From Synechococcales cyanobacterium PMM_0036 (GTDB lineage Bacteria > Cyanobacteriota > Cyanobacteriia > Elainellales > Elainellaceae): DNA of 13,541 nt. The position numbers and the translations under genes were made by a program. The notes beneath the pieces were generated by a model, which saw only the letters and a program-made list of their open reading frames with translations, did no database searches and was not told the DNA's origin. Location: the NCBI GenBank assembly GCA_949127645.1, contig CASBQM010000643.1:1-13541 (forward strand), in the 5' to 3' direction. This document shows, piece by piece, positions 1-6,577 of the stretch; position 1 is the first letter of the stretch, and each line of letters begins with the position of its first letter.

Positions 1-278
1 ATGCAGAAGTGGTGATTTCTCCCCATGGCGGTGGATTGACCAACCTAGCGTTTTGTCGATCGGGCACAAAGGTCATTGAGCTATTTTCACCGCGCTATGT
101 CTACCCTTGCTATTGGTTTCTCAGCAATTTAGCAGGGCTAGAGTATGCCTATTTGGTAGGCAAAACCCCGGCGGGAGGTCTGCATCAGCTTCTCTATGCC
201 GATGCGCGGATAGAGGATATCTGGATTGATTTAGAGGAATTGCGATCGCTTTTGCATACTTTCCTGCCCAGCCCATGA
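1..278 (+). CDS. Glycosyltransferase family 61-type protein, C-terminal part (5' end outside window)
   Basis: The reading frame is open from the window edge (codons start at base 3) to TGA at 276-278, so only about the last 91 residues are seen. The segment S-P-H-G-G-G-L-T-N followed by G-T-K-V-I-E-L-F matches the C-terminal signature of the DUF563 / GT61 glycosyltransferases, where a conserved H-G-x-G-x-T-N loop precedes a V-I-E-L strand. In bacteria these enzymes usually add sugars during capsule, exopolysaccharide or O-antigen synthesis in the cytoplasm. The donor and acceptor cannot be read from this fragment. The N-terminal half, and any fusion to other domains, lie upstream. The family call is fairly secure and the substrate is unknown. 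Confidence 0.75.
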   Translation, partial: AEVVISPHGGGLTNLAFCRSGTKVIELFSPRYVYPCYWFLSNLAGLEYAYLVGKTPAGGLHQLLYADARIEDIWIDLEELRSLLHTFLPSP

Positions 279-570
279 AGAAACTTATAGAACTAAACTT
301 CAGAGGAAAGACGGTAATCTATAGAGGAAGTTGGCAAGCGATACCCGCTATTTATTTATTTGTCTCAAAATATACTCACCGTTCACCAAAACTACAGATA
401 AATCTTTGTGCCGCGAAGATACCGAGAACTGTTCCTAAGGTTCCTGATGGGATCGGTTTTGACGTTGTAAGAGGAATAAGTTCTGGGAATACTGCTAACA
501 AGGGGTAAAGCGAGCAGTGCAAGACTTAATCGGTAGCAATTTTGTTTAAGATCTGTGGGGCAAGGGAGAC
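279..570. other. Intergenic region, no supported gene
   Basis: This 292-bp stretch lies between the glycosyltransferase stop and the response regulator start. It is more AT-rich by eye than its surroundings. A frame beginning at the ATG that overlaps the upstream stop codon (275) stays open to 508, but its product has no recognisable motif and its codon use (several AGA, ATA and GGA codons) differs from the neighbouring genes, so I do not call it. The region presumably holds the promoter of the response regulator, but I cannot identify -35/-10 boxes with confidence. I see no terminator hairpin. Confidence 0.5.
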
Positions 571-939
571 ATGAGTACGGTTCTAATTGTGGATGACAGT
601 CAAACACTGCGGACAATGCTTTCAGAACTGTTGGAGGGAGTCGGCATTCGAGTCGTTGAAGCCACCAATGGCGTTGAAGCTAAGGAAAAGATTCAGGCAA
701 AAAGCCCTGACTTGGTAATCACAGATTTGATCATGCCAGAAATGAATGGCTATGAGCTTTGTCGATGGATCAAGAATGATCCCGCTAAGCAGACGATCCC
801 CGTGCTGATTTGCTCGACTAAAAGTGAGGAGTTCGATCGCTATTGGGGTATGAAGCAGGGCGCGGATGCCTACATCACCAAGCCCTTTCATCCACCAGAG
901 CTACTGAAAACCGTGAAGCAGTTACTCCGGGGTCGTTAA
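571..939 (+). CDS. Single-domain CheY-like response regulator
   Basis: A 122-residue protein consisting of one receiver domain and no output domain. The acidic pocket is D8-D9, the predicted phosphorylated aspartate is D52 in the I-T-D-L-I-M-P-E-M-N-G segment, a switch hydroxyl residue lies at S82 or T83, and the invariant lysine is K104 in I-T-K-P-F. The stretch D-R-Y-W-G-M-K-Q-G-A-D-A-Y (89-101) resembles the PilH/PixH-type regulators that work with cyanobacterial chemotaxis-like clusters for pili and phototaxis. The role is inferred; such proteins act by phosphorylation-dependent binding to a partner. No histidine kinase, CheW or methyl-accepting gene is next to it, so it is an orphan here. 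A purine-rich AAGGGAG lies unusually close before the ATG. It converges on the RidA gene. Confidence 0.93.
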   Translation: MSTVLIVDDSQTLRTMLSELLEGVGIRVVEATNGVEAKEKIQAKSPDLVITDLIMPEMNGYELCRWIKNDPAKQTIPVLICSTKSEEFDRYWGMKQGADAYITKPFHPPELLKTVKQLLRGR

Positions 940-965
940 GCTGTAGTGCTAGGCTGTAGCGTTAG
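940..965. repeat. 13-bp tandem duplication between convergent genes
   Basis: Two adjacent 13-bp units (940-952 and 953-965) both begin GCTGTAG and end TAG; they differ at two positions. They fill most of the 44-bp gap between the response regulator stop and the end of RidA. There is no stem-loop with a T tract, so this is not an obvious terminator. It is probably a simple local duplication. Confidence 0.5.
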
Positions 966-983
966 GGCGTGCAGAAGATTCGA

Positions 984-1370
984 CTATTTGACCGCAATGC
1001 AATCAATTTCAACCCGGACATCTTTAGGGAGACGGGAAACCTCGACACAGGCACGAGCAGGTGCGATCGCCTCCTCAAAATACTTCCCATAGACGACATT
1101 CATGGCTGCGAAGTCCTGCATATCTTTGAGGAATACCGTCGTTTTAACGACATCTTCTAGCGTGACTCCGGCGGCGGTTAAAATTGCCGTCAGGTTGGCG
1201 ATCGCCTGCTCGGTTTGTTGAGCCACGTCTTCGCCCACAATCTCGCCTGTCTTGGGATGGAGCGGAATTTGTCCGGCAACAAAAATGAATTGTCCTGTAG
1301 CGGCGATCGCCTGGTTGTAGGGTCCGACGGGAGCCGGAGCATTCTCAGTTTGGATAATTTGGCGGGTCAT
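984..1370 (-). CDS. ridA: RidA family reactive intermediate deaminase (YjgF/YER057c/UK114)
   Basis: A 128-residue protein, the normal length for RidA, which hydrolyses reactive enamine/imine intermediates such as those released by pyridoxal-phosphate-dependent threonine dehydratase, giving stable 2-ketoacids plus ammonia. Family marks are P14-V-G-P-Y-N-Q near the N terminus, the strand F-V-A-G-Q-I-P-L (30-37), the helix with V-V-K-T-T-V-F-L (75-82), and the active-site segment P104-A-R-A-C-V-E-V with R106. E121 in the last strand matches the conserved catalytic glutamate. The ATG at 1368-1370 is chosen because it gives the standard N terminus; the longer frame upstream runs into the Nudix gene. 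It lies 19 bp downstream of that gene on the same strand, so co-transcription is likely. The expected complex is a cytosolic homotrimer. Confidence 0.95.
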   Translation of the reverse strand: MTRQIIQTENAPAPVGPYNQAIAATGQFIFVAGQIPLHPKTGEIVGEDVAQQTEQAIANLTAILTAAGVTLEDVVKTTVFLKDMQDFAAMNVVYGKYFEEAIAPARACVEVSRLPKDVRVEIDCIAVK

Positions 1371-1389
1371 AGATAAGGGGGAGTGGAAA

Positions 1390-1839
1390 CTAGCTAAGAA
1401 TTCTGGGTCTGAAACCGTATTGCCGATAGTACCAATAGTCGCGCAAGATGCGATCGTGGTCAAAGCAGAGTTGGGGAGGGAGGTTCCAGAGTTCAAAGGC
1501 GCTCAGGCTTTTGGCATCATCGCCTGCCTGGGGTTCGCCTTTGGCGGTGGCGAGAAAGACAATACTGATAGTATGCTGACGGGCATCGCGCTCTGGATCA
1601 GAGTAGACCTGGAATTGTTCGATTAGCTCTACCTGCAGGCTCGTCTCTTCGGCGGCTTCGCGTCGGGCGGCTGTTTCCACCGATTCGCCATAATCCACAA
1701 AGCCGCCGGGAATTGCCCAGCCGTAGGGCGGATTTAGCCGTTCAATTAGCACGATCGAGGGCTGTGGGCGATCGATTAGCTCAATAATAATATCTACCGT
1801 GGGCACAGGATTGCGATAGGTCATGGGGTTCTGACGCAA
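1390..1839 (-). CDS. Nudix hydrolase, ADP-ribose pyrophosphatase-like
   Basis: A 149-residue single-domain Nudix protein. The Nudix box runs from G46 to L68: G, five residues, E52, seven residues, then R60-E-A-A-E-E-T-S-L. The usual glycine before the final hydrophobic residue is serine (S67), a tolerated change; all metal-binding glutamates are present. After the box, the segment V-Y-S-D-P-E-R-D-A-R resembles enzymes that split ADP-ribose and related nucleoside diphosphates, but substrate cannot be fixed from sequence. The start is a TTG at 1837-1839, with AAGGAG five bases upstream. An ATG five codons later (1822-1824) is the alternative, but then that ribosome-binding site would be 20 bases away. 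The gene is first of a pair with ridA and diverges from the zinc peptidase gene. Confidence 0.9.
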   Translation of the reverse strand: MRQNPMTYRNPVPTVDIIIELIDRPQPSIVLIERLNPPYGWAIPGGFVDYGESVETAARREAAEETSLQVELIEQFQVYSDPERDARQHTISIVFLATAKGEPQAGDDAKSLSAFELWNLPPQLCFDHDRILRDYWYYRQYGFRPRILS

Positions 1840-1844
1840 ATTTT

Positions 1845-1850
1845 CTCCTT
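1845..1850 (-). promoter_or_regulatory. Ribosome-binding site favouring a TTG start
   Basis: On the minus strand this reads AAGGAG, the best Shine-Dalgarno match in the area. It is five bases before TTG (1839) and twenty before the first ATG (1824), so it decides for the TTG start of the Nudix gene. Confidence 0.6.
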
Positions 1851-1862
1851 ACCCAGAATAGA

Positions 1863-1886
1863 GCTTATCTAGATGCTTATCTAGGT
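1863..1886. repeat. 12-bp tandem repeat in a divergent promoter region
   Basis: Two adjacent 12-bp copies, GCTTATCTAGAT (1863-1874) and GCTTATCTAGGT (1875-1886), differ at one base. They lie in the 116-bp space between the divergent Nudix and zinc peptidase genes. The position and near-helical period would suit a pair of sites for one regulator, but no known operator is recognised. Confidence 0.6.
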
Positions 1887-1955
1887 ACAGAAGCGGAGCG
1901 AGTTTACCTGTGGTAGAGTCATCTTGAGTTTGCGATCGCGGACTAGGGAGTTGCT

Positions 1956-2810
1956 ATGCGTTGGGAATTTGGTCGAAGAAGCCGAAACGTTGAAGATCGT
2001 CGGGGTATGGGCGGAGCTGCTCCTGTGGTGGGGGGTGGCATTGGGCTGGTGATTATGGCGGTGATTGTGACGCTGCTAGGGGGTGATCCGTCAGTTATTT
2101 TGGATCAAGTGGCTCCTCAGGGCGATCAGTATTCTCGTCCGGGTCAGGTGAGCCAGGTTCAGGCAGATGATCAAATGTCGCAATTTGTTTCGGTAGTATT
2201 AGCCGACACCGAAGACACTTGGAACGGCATTTTTCAGCAGATGGGCAAGCGCTACATCGAGCCAAAGCTAGTGCTGTTTTCGGGTTCGGTGCAGTCGGCT
2301 TGCGGCAATGCTGGAGCTTCAACAGGGCCGTTTTATTGTCCCCGCGACCAAAAAGTTTACATTGACCTGAGCTTTTACGAGCAGATGAAGTATGAGCTAA
2401 ATGCGCCTGGAGATTTTGCTCAGGCTTACGTGGTTGCCCATGAGATCGGGCATCATGTGCAGAATTTACTAGGAATTTCTGACAAGGTGCAGTCTTTGCA
2501 GCAGCGGGGGAGCAAAGCCCAAGCCAATCAGCTTTCGGTGAGGCTAGAGCTGCAAGCCGACTGTTTTGCCGGAATCTGGGGAAATGATGCCCAGCGATCG
2601 CGTCAGATTTTGCAGCAGGGCGATATTGAAGAAGCGCTGAACGCGGCAACCGCCATTGGGGACGATCGCCTCCAGTCGCAGTCTAGAGGCTATGTAGTGC
2701 CAGAGTCTTTTACCCACGGATCTTCGGCTCAGCGGGTTCGCTGGTTTAAGAAGGGCATTCAGACGGGCGATATAAATCAGTGCAATACTTTTGACACGAA
2801 TAGCCTTTAA
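1956..2810 (+). CDS. Membrane-anchored neutral zinc metallopeptidase (YpfJ / KPN_02809 type)
   Basis: A 284-residue protein. The order is a short charged, arginine-rich N terminus (1-18), a glycine-rich lead-in, one hydrophobic helix at about 24-42, then an extracytoplasmic or cell-facing domain. The zincin motif is H162-E-I-G-H166, giving two histidine ligands and the catalytic glutamate; downstream, L-E-L-Q-A-D-C-F-A-G (197-206) supplies an acidic third-ligand candidate (E198 or D202). Length, the M-R-W start and the A-C-G-x-A segment at 115-120 all match the family known as putative neutral zinc metallopeptidase. Physiological substrates of this family are not established. The start ATG has AGGGAG five bases upstream. 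The next gene begins seven bases after the stop, so the two are probably one operon. It diverges from the Nudix gene across a repeat-containing promoter region. Confidence 0.92.
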   Translation: MRWEFGRRSRNVEDRRGMGGAAPVVGGGIGLVIMAVIVTLLGGDPSVILDQVAPQGDQYSRPGQVSQVQADDQMSQFVSVVLADTEDTWNGIFQQMGKRYIEPKLVLFSGSVQSACGNAGASTGPFYCPRDQKVYIDLSFYEQMKYELNAPGDFAQAYVVAHEIGHHVQNLLGISDKVQSLQQRGSKAQANQLSVRLELQADCFAGIWGNDAQRSRQILQQGDIEEALNAATAIGDDRLQSQSRGYVVPESFTHGSSAQRVRWFKKGIQTGDINQCNTFDTNSL

Positions 2811-2817
2811 TTTCTCT

Positions 2818-3675
2818 ATGCACCTACCAGAAGCCTGGCAGCATGGTCACATCACCACCAACGGCGTGCGGCTGCACTACGTGACTCAGGGCGAAGGAGA
2901 TCTGATGCTGTTTCTGCACGGATTTCCAGAGTTTTGGTACTCCTGGCGGCATCAGATCCCAGAATTTGCTCAAAGCCATAAGGTTGTGGCGCTCGATCTG
3001 CGGGGCTATAACGATAGCGATAAGCCTGCTGACCCCAAAGCCTATGGTATGAGTAGCCTGATTGCCGATGTTGAGGGCGTAATTCGGGGGCTAGGCTACG
3101 ATCGCTGCACGTTGGTTGGGCATGACTGGGGCGGAGCGATCGCCTGGAGTTTTGCCTATGCTCATCCTGAGCTGTGCGATCGGCTAATTGTGATGAACCT
3201 GCCCCATCCGGCAAAGTTTGCGGCTGGTTTAATGACTCCACAGCAGTTGTTCAAGAGCTGGTACATTTTCTTCTTCCAACTTCCGGTACTGCCGGAGCTG
3301 CTGCTACAAGCCAATGACTATGGGCTGATTGCTGAGGCTTTTAGGGGAATGGCGATCGATAAAACTGCCTTTAGCCCCGCTGATTTAGAAGCTTACAAAG
3401 ATGCTGCCGCTAAGCGAGGCGCACTCACTGCCATGGTGAACTACTACCGCAACGCCCTCCAGTTTGGAGGCGATCGTCATTGGGGAGTCCTCAGGGTGCC
3501 GACGCTGCTGATTTGGGGCGAGCAAGATACAGCTTTGGGCATTGAGCTGACCTACGGCACTGAGGAATATGTTGAAGATTTGACAATTCGCTACATCCCC
3601 AACTGTAGCCATTGGGTGCAGCAAGAACAGCCGAAATTGGTAAACCAGTATATGCGAGAGTTCTTGGCATTCTGA
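2818..3675 (+). CDS. Alpha/beta hydrolase, epoxide hydrolase-like
   Basis: A 285-residue alpha/beta hydrolase with a cap domain. The oxyanion-hole motif H34-G-F-P is followed by E-F-W-Y-S-W-R, typical of epoxide hydrolases. The nucleophile elbow is G-H-D103-W-G-G, so the nucleophile is aspartate rather than serine, which argues against an esterase. The acid is probably D237 (G-E-Q-D) and the base H265 (C-S-H-W). Two cap tyrosines that open the epoxide appear present: Y149 in W-Y-I-F-F-F-Q, and Y210 in N-Y-Y-R-N. Expected reaction: hydrolysis of an epoxide to a diol through an alkyl-enzyme ester; a haloacid or haloalkane dehalogenase is the main alternative. The ATG at 2818 is preferred over a TTG at 2791 inside the previous gene. 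It is seven bases downstream of the zinc peptidase. No signal peptide is seen. Confidence 0.9.
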   Translation: MHLPEAWQHGHITTNGVRLHYVTQGEGDLMLFLHGFPEFWYSWRHQIPEFAQSHKVVALDLRGYNDSDKPADPKAYGMSSLIADVEGVIRGLGYDRCTLVGHDWGGAIAWSFAYAHPELCDRLIVMNLPHPAKFAAGLMTPQQLFKSWYIFFFQLPVLPELLLQANDYGLIAEAFRGMAIDKTAFSPADLEAYKDAAAKRGALTAMVNYYRNALQFGGDRHWGVLRVPTLLIWGEQDTALGIELTYGTEEYVEDLTIRYIPNCSHWVQQEQPKLVNQYMREFLAF

Positions 3676-3873
3676 CTTTGATGAGAAGGTGCAAGCCACA
3701 ATTTGCCGAAAATTAGGGAACTAGGAATATCTGCGGCTGCTTAACTGTACCGATCGGTGAGACCTGCAACTGATATTGTAGAGCTATGCCCAGTATTGCA
3801 AGCTCGTTATCGCAGACTTGCTATTACAGAATAGCCGGGTTCAATCTCGGCTCAATGTTTCACCAAGCCACTT

Positions 3874-4389
3874 ATGAACTACGTTATTGCCGTTTTAGCC
3901 GATCGCATCCAAGCCGAGGAAGCTTATTCTGTTCTAGAAAAGGAGGGTCTGCCGCTATCACAGATCAGTATTTTGGGCAGAGGCTTCAAGAGCGCCGATG
4001 AGTTTGGGTTTATCGATCCCGAAAAACCCGCCCGCAAGCAGGCGCTGAGGATGGCAGTCTGGGTGATTCCTTTGGGCTTTATTGGCGGGCTGGCGTTTAA
4101 CTTGGCGACCGACTATCAGCTTGTTCCGGGTGTTGGGGCGATCGCTAATCGAATGCTGGGCGGCGTGTTTGGGGCGCTGGCGGGAGCAATGGGCAGCTTT
4201 GTGGTGGGCGGTGGCGTTGGCTTAACGTCGGGTGGTGGTGATGCGCTGCCCTATCGCAATCGGCTTAGTGAGGGCAAATACCTGGTCGTGGTGCAGGGTG
4301 CGCCCAACATCACCAATCAAGCGAGTCGTATCTTGCGGCAATGCAGTCCTGAAAGTCTGCAAGCCTATGTAGACCCGACTCAAATCTAG
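3874..4389 (+). CDS. Glycine-rich two-helix membrane protein, conserved hypothetical
   Basis: A 171-residue protein. Residues 2-38 form a small alpha/beta unit (V-I-A-V-L-A-D, a helix with Q-A-E-E-A, then I-S-I-L-G-R-G) that resembles the N-terminal domain of general stress proteins of the GSP17M type. Two hydrophobic, small-residue-rich segments follow at about 60-78 and 95-118; the second has glycine-zipper spacing (G97-G, G100, G104, G107, G112-G-G-G). A C-terminal strand-helix unit has K-Y-L-V-V-V-Q-G (135-142). The layout, two soluble lobes around a hairpin in the membrane, is common in uncharacterised cyanobacterial proteins. No catalytic motif is visible, so function is unknown; a stress role is only a guess from the N-terminal resemblance. 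The gene stands alone, 198 bp after the hydrolase gene. Confidence 0.85.
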   Translation: MNYVIAVLADRIQAEEAYSVLEKEGLPLSQISILGRGFKSADEFGFIDPEKPARKQALRMAVWVIPLGFIGGLAFNLATDYQLVPGVGAIANRMLGGVFGALAGAMGSFVVGGGVGLTSGGGDALPYRNRLSEGKYLVVVQGAPNITNQASRILRQCSPESLQAYVDPTQI

Positions 4390-4404
4390 TTTTGCCCGTC
4401 TGGT

Positions 4405-4432
4405 TTTATCTATTTAGCTTTATCTATAAAAA
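4405..4432. repeat. Imperfect 14-bp tandem repeat upstream of the DUF1995 gene
   Basis: TTTATCTAT occurs at 4405-4413 and again at 4419-4427, a 14-bp period, in the 60-bp gap before the DUF1995 gene. The second copy runs into TATAAA (4425-4430), a possible -10 box about 20 bases from the ATG. I cannot assign a convincing -35 box. Confidence 0.4.
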
Positions 4433-4449
4433 ATTCCCCCTATTTCTCT

Positions 4450-5154
4450 ATGGCTCTGCCCAACACGCTCGAAGAGGCGATCGCTCAAGCTCAACAAGCC
4501 ACTACTGCCGCTATTGGCGATGGCTATAGGCGCATTCAGGTGGACTTGCTGTTCCCAGAACTGAAGATTATGCCCGTTGCCGAGCAGTTTTTGCCGACGT
4601 TTGAGCATTTGGGAGCGCAGTTTCGGGTGTATTTTCCCGATGCGGGTTCGGCGGCTTTGGCGCGGCGAGATTGGGGTGAAAAGCCCTATGCGATTCGGGG
4701 TATCAACGACATGAAAGCCGAGATGCAGCCCGATGAGCAGGCTTTTTTGTTTGTGCAGCCTTCTTCTGTAGAAGTGCTAGACGTAGAGAAGCTTTGTCAA
4801 GAAGCAATGGATCGCCCGGTGGTGATGCTCAATCCTAATCTGGAGGATGTTGCCATTATTGGTATTGGCTATGCAGGGCGGCAGCTCCGCGATCGCTTTT
4901 TAAGCACCTTTGAGTCTTGCTACTACCTGCGCCCGATTGAGGGAGCCGCCGTGTTTCGGGCGTATCCAGGGCTATGGCAGGTGTGGCAGGAGAAAGAAGG
5001 CATTTATGAGTTAGTCGCCGAGGAACCCCAGCGTCCGGCAGGTGAAGCACTCGATCGTATTCTCATGGGCGCTGGCGACAAGGCAGAAGCGCAGCCGCCC
5101 CGTAGAGGTCTACTCTCCTCGCTTCAGCAGTTTCTCAGGGCTTTAAGCCAGTAG
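4450..5154 (+). CDS. DUF1995 family protein (cyanobacterial/plastid)
   Basis: A 234-residue soluble protein. The N terminus L-P-N-T-L-E-E-A-I-A-Q-A, then R-I-Q-V-D-L-L-F-P-E-L-K (28-39) and M-P-V-A-E-Q-F (41-47), is the hallmark of DUF1995. Later blocks are M-L-N-P-N-L-E-D (126-133), G-Y-A-G-R-Q-L-R-D-R-F (140-150) and Y-Y-L-R-P (158-162). The family is shared by cyanobacteria and chloroplasts; the plant protein LPA3, which helps photosystem II accumulate, carries this domain. Whether this bacterial member does the same is inference. The C-terminal 40 residues (E-E-P-Q-R-P onwards) are a low-complexity linker plus a short amphipathic helix and look less conserved. It precedes thiL by 20 bp, suggesting co-transcription. 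No strong Shine-Dalgarno sequence is present. Confidence 0.9.
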   Translation: MALPNTLEEAIAQAQQATTAAIGDGYRRIQVDLLFPELKIMPVAEQFLPTFEHLGAQFRVYFPDAGSAALARRDWGEKPYAIRGINDMKAEMQPDEQAFLFVQPSSVEVLDVEKLCQEAMDRPVVMLNPNLEDVAIIGIGYAGRQLRDRFLSTFESCYYLRPIEGAAVFRAYPGLWQVWQEKEGIYELVAEEPQRPAGEALDRILMGAGDKAEAQPPRRGLLSSLQQFLRALSQ

Positions 5155-5174
5155 AGCAAGATGGCGACGCGAAT

Positions 5175-6197
5175 ATGAATCCAGATAGGGATCGACAAGT
5201 GGGCGATCTGGGGGAACAGGGACTTTTGCAGCGTCTACAAAGATTTTGCCCTGCGGATGTGGTGGGAGATGATGGGGCACTGCTAGCGGTTCGCCAGGGC
5301 TACTTGTTAGTGGTGACGAGCGATACGCTGGTGGACGGCGTGCATTTTGGTTTAGGGCTGGCCTCCTCAGATGTTCGCACCACTTCTGCCTATGATGCAG
5401 GATGGCGATCGGCAGCAGCAAATTTATCGGATCTGGCGGCAATGGGGGCAGCGCCGTTAGGCATTACGGTGGGACTAGGTTTGCCGGGGAAAGTGCCGAT
5501 CGCCTTGGTGGAGGAGCTATACGAGGGCATGACAGCCTGTTTACAGCCTTTCAACACGCCGATCGTTGGAGGAGATATTTGCCGATCGCCCGTGGTCAGC
5601 CTCAACATCACGGCGCTGGGTGAGGTTCTGCCTCAGCAAGCCATTCGTCGATCGACCGCTCAGCCGGGCGATGCCATTCTGGTGACGGGGGTTCATGGCG
5701 CATCCAGGGCAGGTCTGGAGCTGCTTTTGCATCCAGAGCTGGGGCAAGAATTACAGGAAAGCGATCGCACCTATTTGATTCGCGCCCATCAGCGACCCAA
5801 GCCTCGGCTTGACGTGATTCCCTTACTGCACTCGATTAATCCCTCCGATCGCACTACAGGTATGGACAGCAGCGATGGTTTAGCCGATGCTATTCTGCAA
5901 CTTTGTCGCGCCAGCAAAGTTGGGGCACGGATCGATCGCCAGCAGATTCCCCTCGCCGCAGGTCTGACGGACTGGCTGCCAGAAAAAGCATTGGAATGGG
6001 CGCTTTATGGAGGTGAAGACTTCGAGTTAGTGTTGTGTTTGCCCAATCCGATCGCCCAAGTTCTTCTAAATATCCTGGAGGGAGGAGCGATCGTTGGCAC
6101 CATTACCGCCGCACCGAACGTAATTTTGTGGGACAGTACAGGGCAAAACGCCGATCAGAGGCTTTCCCTCGATCGCGGTTTTCAGCATTTTGGCTAA
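5175..6197 (+). CDS. thiL: Thiamine-monophosphate kinase
   Basis: A 340-residue enzyme, about the usual length, that phosphorylates thiamine monophosphate with ATP to give thiamine diphosphate, the last step of cofactor synthesis in the cytosol. It has the PurM/SelD-like fold with the expected motifs: G31-D-D-G-A (the GDDAA metal and phosphate site), T-S-D-T-L-V-D-G-V-H-F (48-58), N83-L-S-D-L-A-A-M-G-A, V-G-G-D (131-134), M230-D-S-S-D-G-L, and Y-G-G-E-D-F-E-L (278-285). All aspartates for magnesium and nucleotide binding appear intact. The chosen ATG leaves D-L-G-E-Q-G-L-L early in the protein, as in other ThiL proteins, where this segment starts the fold. It lies 20 bp after the DUF1995 gene. 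No thiamine riboswitch is seen upstream. Confidence 0.96.
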   Translation: MNPDRDRQVGDLGEQGLLQRLQRFCPADVVGDDGALLAVRQGYLLVVTSDTLVDGVHFGLGLASSDVRTTSAYDAGWRSAAANLSDLAAMGAAPLGITVGLGLPGKVPIALVEELYEGMTACLQPFNTPIVGGDICRSPVVSLNITALGEVLPQQAIRRSTAQPGDAILVTGVHGASRAGLELLLHPELGQELQESDRTYLIRAHQRPKPRLDVIPLLHSINPSDRTTGMDSSDGLADAILQLCRASKVGARIDRQQIPLAAGLTDWLPEKALEWALYGGEDFELVLCLPNPIAQVLLNILEGGAIVGTITAAPNVILWDSTGQNADQRLSLDRGFQHFG

Positions 6198-6199
6198 TG

Positions 6200-6244
6200 C
6201 CATTACAAGCCTGCCATGCTGGTACAAGCCTACCATTACAAGCC
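6200..6244. repeat. 12-bp direct repeat in a convergent gap
   Basis: CCATTACAAGCC occurs at 6200-6211 and again at 6233-6244, with a partial copy (TACAAGCC, 6223-6230) between them. The block sits between the end of thiL and the end of the minus-strand gene that follows, and the last copy covers that gene's stop codon. No classic hairpin with a T tract is evident. Confidence 0.5.
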
Positions 6245-6547
6245 CACTGCTGCTAGCAAATCCTGCATTTCCTCCCAAGTCAGCCCTTGCTGAATATACT
6301 GCGGCTGATCGGGTCGATAAGGTGCCACCAGTCGATCGATCGCCACAATCTTGGCAGCTTCGGGCAACATGGGCACATCGGGATCATAGGCAGTCGATCG
6401 CATCAGAGAGCTAGAGAAACCTTTGAAAATCATAATTTCGTCCGGTTCGCCTGCAATTTCTGCGCTGACCAGGAGGACTTCTTGAGGACGCTTCAGAGTA
6501 TATTGTTCTAGACGAAAGGCGATCGGACGATTCACGGCTTTACTCAA
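6236..6547 (-). CDS. Small conserved protein of cyanobacteria and plastids (DUF7734-like)
   Basis: A 103-residue soluble protein. The block E-V-L-L-V-S-A-E-I-A-G-E-P-D-E-I (23-38), followed by M-I-F-K-G-F-S-S-S-L-M-R (39-50) and later A-K-I-V-A-I-D-R-L (65-73) and Q-G-L-T-W-E-E-M, matches a small family I recall from cyanobacteria and plant plastids, annotated as a domain of unknown function (DUF7734). The family number is from memory. No membrane segment, signal peptide or catalytic motif is visible. The start is uncertain: the only upstream in-frame start is TTG at 6545-6547, and an internal GTG at residue 5 (6533-6535) is possible; neither has a clear ribosome-binding site. The gene converges with thiL and diverges from the methyltransferase gene. 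Confidence 0.8.
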   Translation of the reverse strand: MSKAVNRPIAFRLEQYTLKRPQEVLLVSAEIAGEPDEIMIFKGFSSSLMRSTAYDPDVPMLPEAAKIVAIDRLVAPYRPDQPQYIQQGLTWEEMQDLLAAVGL

Positions 6548-6563
6548 AATAGAATAGTTTTAG

Positions 6564-6577
6564 ACAAGAATTCTTGT
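6564..6577. promoter_or_regulatory. Perfect 14-bp palindrome, candidate operator
   Basis: ACAAGAATTCTTGT is perfectly self-complementary. It lies in the 80-bp space between the divergent small conserved protein (start 6547) and the methyltransferase (start 6628), close to where either promoter would be. The size fits a dimeric regulator site, but I recognise no specific regulator, and expression data are lacking. Confidence 0.45.

Noticed and set aside
275..508. 77-codon plus-strand frame overlapping the glycosyltransferase stop codon
   Set aside because: No recognisable motif, codon use unlike the neighbouring genes, no ribosome-binding site beyond the overlap, and it lies in an AT-rich spacer.
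392..616. 74-codon minus-strand frame across the response regulator start
   Set aside because: It overlaps the well-supported response regulator start and its product resembles no family.
2791..2817. TTG start that would extend the epoxide hydrolase by nine residues
   Set aside because: It lies inside the zinc peptidase gene, and the ATG at 2818 gives the usual family N terminus.
3749..3758. Perfect 10-bp palindrome ACCGATCGGT
   Set aside because: It contains the CGATCG core that is overabundant in this genome with HIP1, so chance is a good explanation.
3786..4001. 71-codon plus-strand frame ahead of the glycine-rich membrane protein
   Set aside because: It overlaps the better supported gene starting at 3874 in another frame and looks like translated spacer.
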